From: Pinus tabuliformis | Taxonomy: Eukaryota > Streptophyta > Pinopsida > Pinales > Pinaceae | Reading direction: 5' to 3' | Length of the DNA: 64,000 bases | Assembly (NCBI GenBank): GCA_031772625.1 | Contig: CM062814.1 | Coordinates: forward strand, 367,545,781 to 367,609,780 | Part shown: positions 11,771-22,810 of the stretch, one piece after another | How the letters are laid out: every line of letters starts with the position of its first letter | How positions within the stretch are numbered: the stretch's first letter is position 1 | Program-made: the position numbers and the translations under genes | Notes under the pieces: generated by a model | The model's database searches: none | Seen by the model: only the letters and a program-made list of their open reading frames with translations | Told to the model about the DNA's origin: nothing

Positions 11771-12655
11771 GTTAAACTTCGAGGTCATCCGGGGAGGAAA
11801 CATGTGCACTACACAAGAAGCCTTTTTCGAGGAGACTCCCCAAAAGCCCCCCAAAAGTTACAATCTCATGAGTAAGGGCGCTATAGCAGACCCTTCCCTG
11901 GAAGACAAGAAAAGGGCTTTGTTGCATAGGATCTTACCACTGACCGCTACCAGCCAACCGTATTCCTCCTCACTTAGAGTAACGGATGATCTATGCCCAA
12001 AAAGATCACCAGCCAGCACGAAAAGAGTCTATTGCACACCTAAGAATGCATCCAAAGGGGTTACCACTAAAACGATTGCGGCAACACCACGCATTACGCC
12101 AGAATCTTCATCCGTGGATTTAGATTACAATATCATTGAATATTTGAAGAAAACGCGAGCTAATATTTCATTATTTGAGTTGTGCAAATTTACCACTCAG
12201 CACGAGCTAATAGCCAAAGCCTTCGCTTTCTCACTTGCCCCTGTTAATCCCGCTTCATCAAACAAGGGAAACTCTGTAGGCCGATCACCAGGTGTGGTCA
12301 ACCTCCAAGCTATAGTAAACGCCGCAAACACCAACTCGAGAGACTCAACATCCCCATTCCTCTTAACCTTCGAAATGTTTAATTTCAATGTCCACAACTG
12401 CCTTGTCTATTCCAACGCGTCAACCAATGTTATGCCTTGGTCGTTTTGCAAGAAGCTGAATATTCAACCAGAAAAAACGACGCCAAAATTATCCAACTTG
12501 ACAGGTCTCAAGTCCCTGCCGTAGGAGAATTAAATAATGTCATCATTTGGTTATCTTCTGATTCCCTAGTGCACCAATGTATCGACATAATCGTCTCAGA
12601 CATCCCAGAAGCCTACGGTCTTCTTCTAAGCAAAGATTGGTCTTGCAAGCTTTAG
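11771..12655 (+). pseudogene. T1 aspartic protease region (catalytic Asp lost)
   Basis: A frame open through 12524 carries a linker and then the retroviral-type protease core YSNASTNVMPWSFCKKL near 12405-12460. The usual Asp-Ser/Thr-Gly is replaced by Tyr-Ser-Asn, so the active-site Asp is gone. The rest of the fold (QCIDIIVSDIPEAYGLLLSKDW) continues in another frame to 12655. The protease would have processed the Gag-Pol polyprotein. The frameshift lies near 12440-12520. Confidence 0.7.
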
Positions 12656-12976
12656 GTCTACTTCACCACAGATTGGCCTCATTTGTGGTTTCCTTACAAA
12701 GGAAGGAATAACCAGATCAGGGTAAATAGTGAGCCTTGTATAAAACATACCATAACCGAACTTGAAAGCTCTAATGAGCCAATCAGTTATGCGCAACAAG
12801 ATGTGTGAGTATGCCTCCTTGAGTCTTCATTCGGGTGCTATCAGCCTCAGACATCAATCGTTTACACGGAAACCCAAGTTGAAATCCCCATGCAAACCCT
12901 GAGTCGCGGTGATGAGATTTTTTCCTTAAACTTATACACGTTAGGTTTACCTTCCCCTAGCAGGGAGATGTAGACA
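12656..12976 (+). other. T1 pol linker between protease and RNase H
   Basis: Low-complexity pol linker readable in pieces, with in-frame stops. It ends LYYDGSKT at the start of the RNase H domain. No separate feature seen. Confidence 0.5.
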
Positions 12977-13376
12977 TTGTATTATGATGGATCGAAAACC
13001 CACGATAGAGCTGGAGCAGGATGTATCCTACTAAATCCCGAAGGGGATATATTTTTGATCTTGTGCAGGTTAGAATTCCGATGTACCAACAACACTACGG
13101 AATATGAGGCATTGGTGCTCTGCCTAAAAAAGGCCATTAACTTAAAAGTAGACTCCCTGAAAGACATTGGGGATTCAGAAATCATTAAAAGATAGGTACG
13201 CATTACCATCCATTGTTTGTCCCCGCATCTAAAGAACTACCAGTAAGAGGTATGTCGTCTCATAAATTCTTTTAAAGCTTTCAATATCATTTATGTTCCT
13301 AGGTTTAACAACGATGCTGTTGATACTCTAGCTAATGTTGCAGCTAGATTCACAGCCCTTAGAGATGGTTTTTATA
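12977..13376 (+). pseudogene. T1 additional RNase H domain, located before reverse transcriptase
   Basis: The block begins YYDGSKT and continues AGAGCILLNPEGD, NNTTEYEAL, IGDSEII, then after one stop RFNNDAVDTLANVA. These supply the Asp, Glu, Asp and Asp of a complete type I RNase H fold in the right order, so the four catalytic positions survive. A second RNase H lies after the reverse transcriptase. Tat elements are known to carry an extra, archaeal-type RNase H; from memory it normally follows the first RNase H, so its place here before reverse transcriptase is notable. The stop is at 13193-13195. Confidence 0.75.
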
Positions 13377-14507
13377 TTGAAATTATGTATAAGCTAGAAA
13401 TGCCAGACAACATAACTAACTTGCATGTGTTCAATGATGACCAACAGATTCTAGAATTCATGGCAAATGTGGAAGTTTTCAAAGATACGACTATCAACGA
13501 AGAGGAACATGAGAAATAATTACAAGATGAAGCGGATTCGTGGAAGGGAAATCCCTTACCTAAAGGGGTGGTGTCATTGGAAAAAATTTTCGACCTTCAG
13601 AATCATTTTGGAGGTCCGCCGAATACTAAGACACATAGTTCCATTCTCTTGCATGGGAAAATCAACCTCGGAACAGAGTTTGACCCCAAGTACATTAACT
13701 TGGGAATAGGGTACACCCCAGAGGAAAGATGGGCCTTCAATTTATTTTGAAAGTACCACGATGTCTTTGCCTGGACTTATGATGACCTAAAGATATATGA
13801 TACTTGAATTATTCAGCATGTTATTCCTACCAGAGAGGGATTCAAACCATTTCAATAGAAGGTGAGGAAGGTGCATCCTGCATTAGAACCCCTCATACAA
13901 AAGGATTTAAAGAAATTTTTGGATGCCCACATTATTTTTAAGGTTAGATACTTGACATGGGTATCTAATCTGGAGCTAGTGAGGAAAAAATCTGGAGGAA
14001 TATGCCTATGTGTCAATTTCTGGAACCTTAATCGGGCATCAGACAAAGATAACTACCCAATTCCCTCCATGGAGAAAATCCTCCAAACTGTCTCAGGAGC
14101 CGAGGTCTTTTCTCTACTGGATGGATTCTCTGGTTACAATCAGGTTCTGGTATCAAAACTAGACCGGATTAAGACAACATTCCGAACAAAGTGGGGGACA
14201 TTCGCATTTCGTCGTATGCCATTCAGACTCATAAATGTTGGGGTGACTTTCCAGAGGGCTATGGATATCACTTTTCGAGGGTTAATGGGTCAGAGCATGG
14301 TGTTCTACCTGGACAATGTCACTGTTTAAAAAAAAAAAAAGTGACCATCTGCAACACTTGAAACAGATTTTTGAAAGATGCTGGAAATATGGGATCTCTC
14401 TCAACCCTAAGAAGAGCATATTTGCGGTTTCAGAAGGCAACCTGCTAGGCCACATCATCACCAAGAAAGGAATCACCGTAGACCCCTGTGTAAAATCCAT
14501 AGCATAG
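13377..14507 (+). pseudogene. T1 reverse transcriptase (active-site Asp mutated)
   Basis: After a linker, the Gypsy reverse transcriptase is readable from 13862: VRKKSGGICLCVNFWNLNRA, PIPSMEKIL, FSLLDGFSGYNQV (first catalytic Asp present), FRRMPFRLINVGVTFQRAMD, then FYLDNVTV. The normal Tyr-x-Asp-Asp is Tyr-Leu-Asp-Asn, so the second catalytic Asp is lost. A homopolymer of 12 A at 14329-14340 disrupts the frame just after it. The thumb region continues to 14507 (SLNPKKSIFAVSEGNLLGHI). In life it would copy genomic RNA into DNA in the particle. Confidence 0.85.
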
Positions 14508-15128
14508 ATCCCTCAATTGAACACCAAGAAAGGTATGCAATCTTTCCTCGGCAAAATTAATTTCCTTCACAAGTTTATTTCAGATTTTGCACAAATTGTT
14601 AAACCTTTACAGAACATGATAAAGAAAGATACGATTTTCAAATGGGATCGGGAAGAAAAGGAATCTTTTGATCGGATTAAGGCAGCTATCGCGGAAGCAC
14701 CTTCCCTTTCAAGCCCTGATTTCAACAAAGATTTTATCTTGTACACTTTCGCTTCAAATTCATCATTGGTTGTGGTCCTTACCCAAAAGGACTACGATCA
14801 CGTTGCATGTCCTATATCATTCATGAGTACAGGACTCCAACAGGCAGAGCTAAACTACCAGGACATCAATAAGCAAGCTTATGTAGTTGACAGAGCAGTG
14901 AGACACTTCAGGCCATACATCCTAAAGAATCACGTCACCGTGATGGTCCCCCATCCTACCGTCAGATCCCTCTTTGTACAACAGGAGCTGGGGGAGAGAA
15001 GAGCCAACTGGATGACATCCCTCCAAGAATATGATTTAGAATTTAAGCCCTCCCACACTATAAAAGGGCATGGTCTTTATAAACTGGCTGTCGAGGCTGC
15101 TGATCATCAGGACACAGAGTCCGATTGA
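14508..15128 (+). pseudogene. T1 connection and Gypsy-type RNase H domain
   Basis: The frame is open at 14517-15128. It holds the reverse-transcriptase connection (SFLGKINFLHKFISDF, FKWDREEKESF) and a Gypsy RNase H (FILYTFASNSSLVVVLTQ, ISFMSTGLQQAELNY, DLEFKPSHTIKG). The first catalytic position reads YTFAS, where Asp is usual in related elements, so activity is doubtful. It degrades the RNA strand after copying. Confidence 0.75.
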
Positions 15129-16465
15129 TTGGCTCAGGAAACAAAAGGATGGGAGCATGAGATCAAAATGTACCACAATGAACTCCTCGGCTCACATGAC
15201 TCCTCATCATGGTAAAATGATTTAAAACAATACCTAATGCAAGGGTCTCTACTTGAAGACATGTCCACTAAATAGAGGAGAGCCATCAAGCTTAAAGCTG
15301 CCTCATATCAAATGGTCCAAGGGAACCTTTTCAAGAAGCACCACCTCAGTATGTTACTAAGATGTCTAGAATACGATGAAGCTCAATGAGTGCTAAAAGA
15401 TCTACATGACATACTAGCAAGAGGTCATTATGCAAGCGACACCATGGCTCACAAGGTCATGCGGGCAGGTTTGCACTGGCCCACTCTTTTCAAATATGCT
15501 CATGCCTATGTACAAAAGTGTCCAATTTTCCAAAAGCATGTAGGTAGATAGGCTAGGTCATCTGCTCCTCTGCAACCCATAGCAGTCGAAGAACCTTTTC
15601 AACAATGGGATCTAGACATCATATGCGAGATCATCCCTAACTTGTCAAAGCAGCATAGGTACATACTCACAACCACCAACTATTTCACCCGATGGGTAGA
15701 AGCAATCCCATTGCCAAAGGTTAATGACGATGAGGCAATATCATTTATTAAGCAGTACATCATGGCCATGTTCGGTGTTCCAACCTCCCTTGTTTTCGAT
15801 AATGCTACTTACTTTTCATCTTTGAAATTGTATGATTTTGCTCTGGAAAATAGCATTGTGTTAAAACATTCAGCCAATTACTATCCCCAAGGAAACGACC
15901 TGGCAGAATCAACCAACAAGAATCTCATTCGTATCATCAAGAAAACCTTACTCTCGTAGCAGAAGAATTGGCACAATTCCCTTAGTAACGCTCTTTGGGC
16001 TAACCAGGTCACTCCTAGAACTTCAATCAACACATTGCCATATTTCCTGGTCTATGGGAAAGAGCCATTCTGCCACCCAATCTGTATCTCCTCGCCCTTA
16101 GGCTGTCTCAAGAGTCACAAGGAACCCCGTGCCCATCCATTCAAAGTTGAATCGATACCTTGGTAAAACTAGAGGAAGAAAGGTCCAAAACTAAGGAGAA
16201 GTTTTCCATCCACCAAGCCCGGATAAAATTATGGTTCAATAGGAAATCTGCGGGGTCCCACAAATTTGAGGTAGGGGACCTCATGCTCAAATGGGACCGA
16301 GCTTATAAGGACAAAGGCAAACACACAAAGTTTCAGGGTTTTTGGATAGGCTCGTTCCAGATTGTAGAAAAAATTGGTCATCACACATTCAAATTACAAA
16401 CCTTGGGAGGGCGAGTGGAACCCCTCCCAGTGAATGACCATGACCTCAAACGTTACTTCACCTAG
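15129..16465 (+). pseudogene. T1 integrase
   Basis: The zinc-binding region at about 15400-15560 has both His (GHY, AHK) and the first Cys (KCPIF), but the second Cys is Phe. The catalytic core follows in one frame to 15959: WDLDII (Asp), LVFDNATYF (Asp), LAESTNK (Glu). The C-terminal domain is open at 16160-16465 (VGDLMLKWDRAYK, FQGFWIGSFQIVEKIG). Stops at 15387-15389 and 15549-15551 and shifts after 15959 inactivate it. The GND-LAEST-NK signature is the best lineage marker for Tat/Ogre. Confidence 0.8.
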
Positions 16466-18259
16466 TAACCCCAGAGTTTTTGGCCCCACCTTGTACTATA
16501 GTTTACCATTACTTTCATAGATAGTCATCATTTGTTGTCAGTTAGTTTCGATTGCTAGTTTAATTGTTGTCTTTCGGAATAAAGTAGAGATGGCAGGTTA
16601 AAGTTAAAGTGGCCCTACACTTTGGATCCCACAGATGTTTTCCGGATTCGTTAATAGACGAAAGCTTAAGTCGCGACAAGAGTATTGTGGGATGGAATGG
16701 TGACAATGGGGATCTCGATGGCATGTACAGGTCCTCATTCACACTCACATCAGTCTGTCCCAACTGCTTACATGGTCAAAATACTTTAAGTCGTTCTAGC
16801 TCATCCGTAGTTCTGGGAACGAAAGAGAAACTGAAGAAAATAGTAATGAGTATACATATATCCTGGAAAAATAATAAGGACTCTAAAAAACTAGAAACAA
16901 CCTCTTTGCAAGTCAAATATGTCAGGATCCCTCGTCTTCCCAAGCTTTAAGCCTTCACTAAATAAGTGCATATATTCATAGGAAAATAAGTACCAATGAG
17001 TGCCTACATATTTTTCATAATAAGGGCTAAAGGACTAAGAAAGGCTTCCTGCACAAAGAGGTGAAGTAATGACTCCGCCGAGGTATTGACTAGGCTCACT
17101 CGCAGTAGAGAAATGTTCGCGATTTCTAGGTACTGACTCTGCTGGGGTATTGTTCAGGCTCGCTGGCAGTGGAGAAACACCAGAGTACCATGACCACTAT
17201 AACAAGAATACCTCAAAACTCATACTGTAACTTCAGTTTCCCTTTTGAGTCCAAGACAGTAGGAGGTGACGCCCTATTGCATGTGCAAAGATCATGTCAA
17301 GCTAGTCGGGACAACTAACCAAGTTCAAAAGGGAGGCCAAGAATACAATCAGTCGGACCCACAACTCCATGAAGTAATATTTACTTAATTCGCCTTAAAC
17401 GAGGCCCGTAAATGTTAGAGATCTTGGATTCTTCCAAGGAATTGCCAATTGTTGTAGCTGTTGCAACAACACCTCCAAAAATCTGGGAAACCATTAAATT
17501 TTTGGAGCCCCCTACACCAGTTCTAAGCTTCGGCCCCGCTAGGTCCTGCTCGAAAGGTTCATCAGTATTGGTAAACCTAATGAGAAATACAAGTTTTTGA
17601 CTAAGTTAAGCCAAGTCACCAGTTCCTTCCTTAGTAGGTCAGTCGCAGAGTCAAAACACGACTATCACTAATAATTGCGACCATGGCAAACATTGCGACC
17701 GCAGTGACTCCCGGGTCGCAAGGTCATGTAGTTGCACCTCCATCCTCATAACTATCTTGTGACCCTGCGACCTTCTGAGTTGCATAAGTTGCAAGATCAT
17801 AAGGTCGCCTCGATTCCTGTCAGCCACTTGTGTGACTAGGTGACTATGCGACTCCGCGACTAGCAAGGTCACAAGGTCACACCTCATACTTACATCATTC
17901 GTCACGACCACCCGACTCGTGTGACTTCGTGGCCTGCAAGTCGTAGGGTTGCAATAGTCACACTCCCGACCATCATGACCCCCACACGTGTGACTATATT
18001 ATGAATAAGAGGGCACCCATTCGCATTTGTCGAGACACTGTTGGTTGTACTGGAAGCTGGAAGTCCCTCTTGCTTGAATTCGTGCACGTGTTCGACTCCG
18101 GTAAGTAACTGTCCTCCCTCCTGCAATAATTATTTCCTTCCAAGTGTCACTGTCTGCCCCTCCCAACCTCTGTCTTATCCCTCGCCCTAGGGTTTATCCT
18201 TTTACTTAGCATTTCTCTCATTTTTATGCTTGATAGTTTTCCCTAGCCTTTTCCCCATG
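16466..18259 (+). other. T1 3' untranslated region and start of the 3' LTR
   Basis: No convincing gene. The exact start of the 3' LTR cannot be fixed because its partner's start lies outside the window. A purine tract CAAAAGGGAGG at 17326-17336 is a polypurine candidate, and TGTTGTAGC at 17451 is a candidate LTR start given that the LTR ends CAACA, but neither is secure. From about 17660 to 18130 there are many GCGAC/GTCGC motifs, also seen at 160-245 in the 5' LTR, so that stretch is probably LTR. Confidence 0.5.
17070..17176 (+). repeat. Short direct repeat in the T1 3' untranslated region
   Basis: Units at 17070-17113 and 17133-17176 share TGACTC-GC-G-GGTATTG, CAGGCTC-like and GGCAGT-GAGAAA blocks. 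Confidence 0.7.
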
Positions 18260-18764
18260 CCTCCTCCCAGAAGGTTTTGTTTTTCCTTAAACCTGATACC
18301 CTCACTTTATCGGGAAGCCTAAAGTCTATTCCTTTGAGAGTGACCCTAGCCTCCCAAAGTGATTTAGGGCCTTCTCTGAGCTTTTCTTAGCCGTAGTCAC
18401 GCATCTCTTGGCCGCAATACCATTCCCCATGCGACTTCACGACTCCACGACTCCACGTCTTTGCGACCTCTGACTGGTTGCGACTTGCGACCAGCATGCC
18501 TTCTGTGACCTATGACCAGATTTTGTGCATCACTACCTTGCATTCACTCTGTGACCTATGATCTTAGTTGCTTAGTTTCATTCTTGAAATATGCGACAAT
18601 GCGACTTGCGTTCCCCGCGATCTCCCGGTCACCGACTAAGTCTCTTTTTTGTTTTGCGGTTGCAATTGATTGTAATGTCATCTGTCGCATCATGGAACTA
18701 TTTTTTTGACATGGTAGGTGACGTCGAGCTTGAGTGCATATCCATTTCTTCTTTCGAATACAAA

Positions 18765-21700
18765 ATGGGTCACCCGATTTCTAAAGCTGCTCAAGACACC
18801 TCGGGAAGCATGGCATCGAAGGCTGATCCAGAAGAATAGCCACCTATCTTCGGAGACACTGCTTGCAGCATAAGTAAAACCACAAGACTCCCCTAGTATA
18901 CGATCTATGAGGAATTTTCCAAGAAGGATATTCCAGAAACAAAGGAAGACTTCCAGGTATATATCAACGTCAAGAAGTCAAAATTATATAAAGTAGCAGC
19001 ACATCCACCAGTATTCCTATGCACGAAATGCATAGAATGGATCTTGCAGTGTACAAATGCAGATGACTGGATGATCAGGGGTCATGACAGGGCACCCATA
19101 GCCACCATCTCTTCAGTAACCATTAGCTCCTACTACGGAATGCCTGAGAAGTAATAGATTTTTAACACCAAGTGGCTCATCGGGTTCATAATCCCAACAA
19201 AAGACATCTTGAGGGATTGGTGGCAAGAACCGATAAAATTTTGGGTCAGGATAGACCAAGCTTATGAGACAAATGGGCTACATAAAGTATATCAGTTAAT
19301 CACTGCGATGATGTGGCGGCTATATGGCAAGTCAGTCTGTGATGTCTTTTTTCGCACATGGGTTCCTCTCATGTATGTTGTCGCCAATCAAGGAACTACT
19401 TTAATTGGGCAACCATCCTCTCATTGTCTTTGAGGACAAACATAATGCTACCTAAATCCCACCCCTTGAGAAGCCCTCATAATTTTATATGTCGTCATAT
19501 CTCCTTGATGCTGTCTGTTTGAGGTTCTACTTCGAGCACTGGAGCTGTAATTGGGACGCATCAGCAACCCAACCCGTTCACTGCCACTACAAAGTCTTCT
19601 AGGACGTAGCTTATAGAAGCATGTTGGATGTAATATCCGAAACATTTCTTATCCCATTATACCAGCTACTATTCAGGGAAGAACTACCTTGCATGTCAAA
19701 GAGAGCCATAAAGATTGTGGTCAAAGTAGCTCGTTGGTTCCCCATTGATCAAGGAACAATTGTTAGAGTGTTCGGTACTCATAAAGCTCCTCATGCTCTT
19801 CCCAAGTTTATCATGGACAGGACACTTCTGCGAGAAGTCTATTACCCAATGATAAAGGGTTTCTCGAAGGCTTTGAACAAAGGCAAGAAGAAACCATGGC
19901 CACCTTTCCCTCTCACTATTGGGGCGTACATGGTAGAAAAATTCAAACAGGTAGAAGCAGAAGTTGAAGAACTGGATGGGAGCCATTTCGTGACCCTGAA
20001 TTACCAAACATATGATCCTGAGAAAGTCGTAGCTACCCATTGTAAGAAGGCGAAATTCAGTTGGTCTTACACCCACACCAAGAAGGACCTTGAGGATGGG
20101 ATTAGGAATTGGTATAACTCCACAAGGGAAATAAGCTTGAGTGAGTAGTAGACCATAGAAGATGAGCTCCTCGATGATTCCCAGGAGGACGTAAGCCTTA
20201 GAGAAAGAGCTTCAACCATGAATAAACAACTGCACAAAACACTAAAGGGAGCCAAGGAAACAGAGAAGAGCAAAGTAAAATAGGTTGAAGACCCCCTAAG
20301 TGACAGTGAGGAAGAAGAAGTTGTGCTCATACAAAGAAATGCCAAGTTGGCAAGAAAGAAGCGAGAGCTAAAGAGGCAAAGAGAAATGGAAAGAAAACAA
20401 TTGTAGGACTTTGGTGACCAGAGCCAGAATGAAAAAAGGAGAAAATAAGAAAAAGAGAAAAGGCAACAGGAAGAAGAAAAGAATCACAAGATGAGATAGA
20501 GAGGAAAAAGCAAGAAGAAGATGAAAAGAAAAAACAGGTAGAAGAAGATGAAAAGAGAAAACAAGAGGAACACAAAAGGTTAGAACAAGAACTGAAGAAC
20601 ATGGAAGAGGAATTAGAAAGGCAACGAGCACTAGTAGAAGGAGAAAAGAGGTAGCAGGAAGAAGAGCTTAGGATAAACAAGGAAAAGGAAGTAGAGAAAA
20701 ATGAACAAGGGGAGGCAATCAAGGCAGTCGACTTCGGCTTGGACAAGGTGAGCTTCCTCCATTGGATGTACCTCTTGCTACTCCCCTCACTGGTGGACAC
20801 CTTCCCCTCCTAGAGCTTGGCATCTTAGAAGATCAAGACGAGGAGGTCTTATATCTAACTAAAAACACATTTGATGAAGTAAACCTCAACATTATACAAG
20901 AGAGGAAGAAATCTTGCAGTAGGAACCTAGTTGACCCATTGTCAATAACTACGATAACGGATATCATGCCCAATATCACGACAAATCCTCAAATGATTGC
21001 CTCCCTCAGAACAACATTCGTGGCTGCCATAGAACACAAGGTAGCCCAGATGAGTAAACAAATTGTAGACTTGAAAAACATGCTATACGCATCCCAGCAA
21101 AGGGCCACCATTGTGGAACAAGGGAAGAAAAGGATGGAGGAGGAAAATGCGACACTCCGCTTCTTACACACAAGCTTAGTAGAAAGCCAAGCGGTAATCA
21201 CATTAGAAACAAAGATCCTAGGGGAGACTATGGTAGTAGTGTATGAAGAAATGGAAAAACTACACCACACTATAGCACCCATCATGACCATTCAAACTCA
21301 CTCAAAAGAGAGGGTTGCCATGCTCAAAGAGGCCATGACCGCTTTGGATAAAATACATGAATGGTTTGAAAAGTGCCCGAAAGCCCCGGGAGTGGTCCCC
21401 AGGAAAGATTGGATCGCTATGAAAAATACTAGGGTCCAACTTCGTATCAAAGTTCAGTCCAGAGAAAAATTGGCCAAAGATGCAGAGAGGGTGCTAGCCT
21501 CCTACAGACAATTTTTCAGCAGTTTGGAATCAGTGATCCAACTACATGGGGCCCCCTCTATAGGAGAGATTGGATAGGTAAAAAATTAGGAGGAGATCAA
21601 CAATGAAGTACAGACATTTCTAGAGACATATAGACAGGTAGCCTGCACAGGAGATATGTCGATCTCAAGAGAAAATATCAAGTGTTACGTAGTAGAACCA

Positions 21701-21916
21701 GTGAGGCTCTACACCAAGTTGGGTACCTTGAATAATCATATACATGCCAAATGGAACACCCTCCTCCCAGATGCACTTGAGTGCTTACACCGACATGATG
21801 AAGGCCAGCCACAAATCTCTCCCATTGCGGCAGAATACAACATATGGTGCACTTACTTGATAGAAAAGCTCGGGCTCAACATTCCGAAACTTTCCATCTA
21901 TAGATTAGTCAATTAG
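18765..21916 (+). pseudogene. Degraded reading frame inside U3 of the T1 3' LTR
   Basis: Same protein as at 523-3677. Open pieces here complement those of the other copy: 19209-19433, 19621-20148 (175 codons, including HKAPHALPKFIMDRTLL and PWPPFPLTIGAYMVEKF) and 20762-21577 (271 codons, including PGVVPRKDWIAM). The Glu/Lys-rich coiled-coil part (20150-20700) has stops and a frameshift. TAG codons at 20281-20283 and 21575-21577 match those of the other LTR; the last TAG at 21914-21916 is also shared and is probably the natural end. Most copy-specific stops are CAG, CAA or CGA codons changed by C-to-T. Function unknown. Confidence 0.65.
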
Positions 21917-22068
21917 GATGGTAGTCATTTTTGTGACATTGTGTACTACACTGGCACAGAATTCCCTATGAACGTGAAAGGTCACGTCGAATGCCAAGAG
22001 TCATATGGTAGATGAAAGGTCATGAGGTAGCCCAAGTGTCAAGGGTAGACCAAGGGTTACTCTTATCA

Positions 22069-22075
22069 TATAAAT
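22069..22075 (+). promoter_or_regulatory. TATA box of T1 3' LTR
   Basis: TATAAAT in the same context as at 3830, between the end of the U3 frame and the AC microsatellite. Confidence 0.5.
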
Positions 22076-22810
22076 GTAACCTCATGCCTCATTTGTAAGG
22101 GCTTTCTGGCTAAGGACTCTTTTGGAGACACACACACACACACACACACATATATATTACTTGAGAGAATTGATGTCCTTCTAATTAATACAAGAGTTTA
22201 TTGTACGTCTTCACTATTGAATTCTTCAAATTTCTATGTGTTGGTGCCATAATTATTTTCCTCACTTGACGGATCGAATGTTCCTGAAAGCTATTTGATG
22301 TGTGGTCTCTTCACATGATGTTTCATACTTCAAATCTAGTTTTGCTACATATGAATGGTATTTGGCTTACTAACTCTATGCACGTGCTGATGAACTATTT
22401 CGTTTGGTATTAGTATAATCTGTCTTGACTGCATAGTTATGTACGCTTATAAATGGTTTATTGTTGTGAACTGATTTGCAATCGTTAAGCTTTATTCATC
22501 TAGTATACAAAACTCTTATCTAAAGTCCTGCTAATAGTAACTTTATATAATATTGTGTTGTTTACATTTTGGCTATTCATGGTATATATCATACATGATA
22601 TTTTTCAATTATTCTCTTGTGTTTATTAAAGCTCATACATTTGATTAGGTTCATATCCCACCTCCTTCTGAAGCTAGCTCTACAAAACTAAAAGGTAGTT
22701 GGGCCTACATACCGGAAGGGATCTGCAACACACACAGTGTAGGCTCTAGTTGGGAACCTACACCAGAGAGATCCCCTTTACTATTGGTGTAAAATTTTGT
22801 CCGATCAACA

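Larger units (their letters stand above)
1..22810 (+). mobile_element. T1: decayed Tat/Ogre-like Ty3/Gypsy retrotransposon, 5' end outside window
   Basis: Two long direct copies (1-4588 and 18260-22810) flank a region holding gag, protease, an extra RNase H, reverse transcriptase, RNase H and integrase in + orientation. A primer-binding-site-like stretch follows the first copy directly, which makes the copies LTRs. The integrase motif GNDLAESTNKNLIRIIKK and the presence of two RNase H domains fit the plant Tat/Ogre lineage. The 3' LTR ends in CAACA at 22810, and the next base continues a chromovirus LTR, so T1 sits inside element G1. A 5.3 kb DNA-transposon-like insertion splits gag. Frameshifts, stops and lost active-site residues show it is dead. 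Confidence 0.85.
18260..22810 (+). repeat. 3' LTR of T1
   Basis: Collinear partner of 1-4588, ending GATCAACA at 22810. It carries the same U3 reading frame (18765-21916), TATA box (22069) and U5. The next base, 22811, continues chromovirus LTR sequence that is intact around 35786 in G2, so 22810 is the true end of T1. The LTR pair is visibly diverged throughout, so T1 is an old insertion. Confidence 0.85.
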
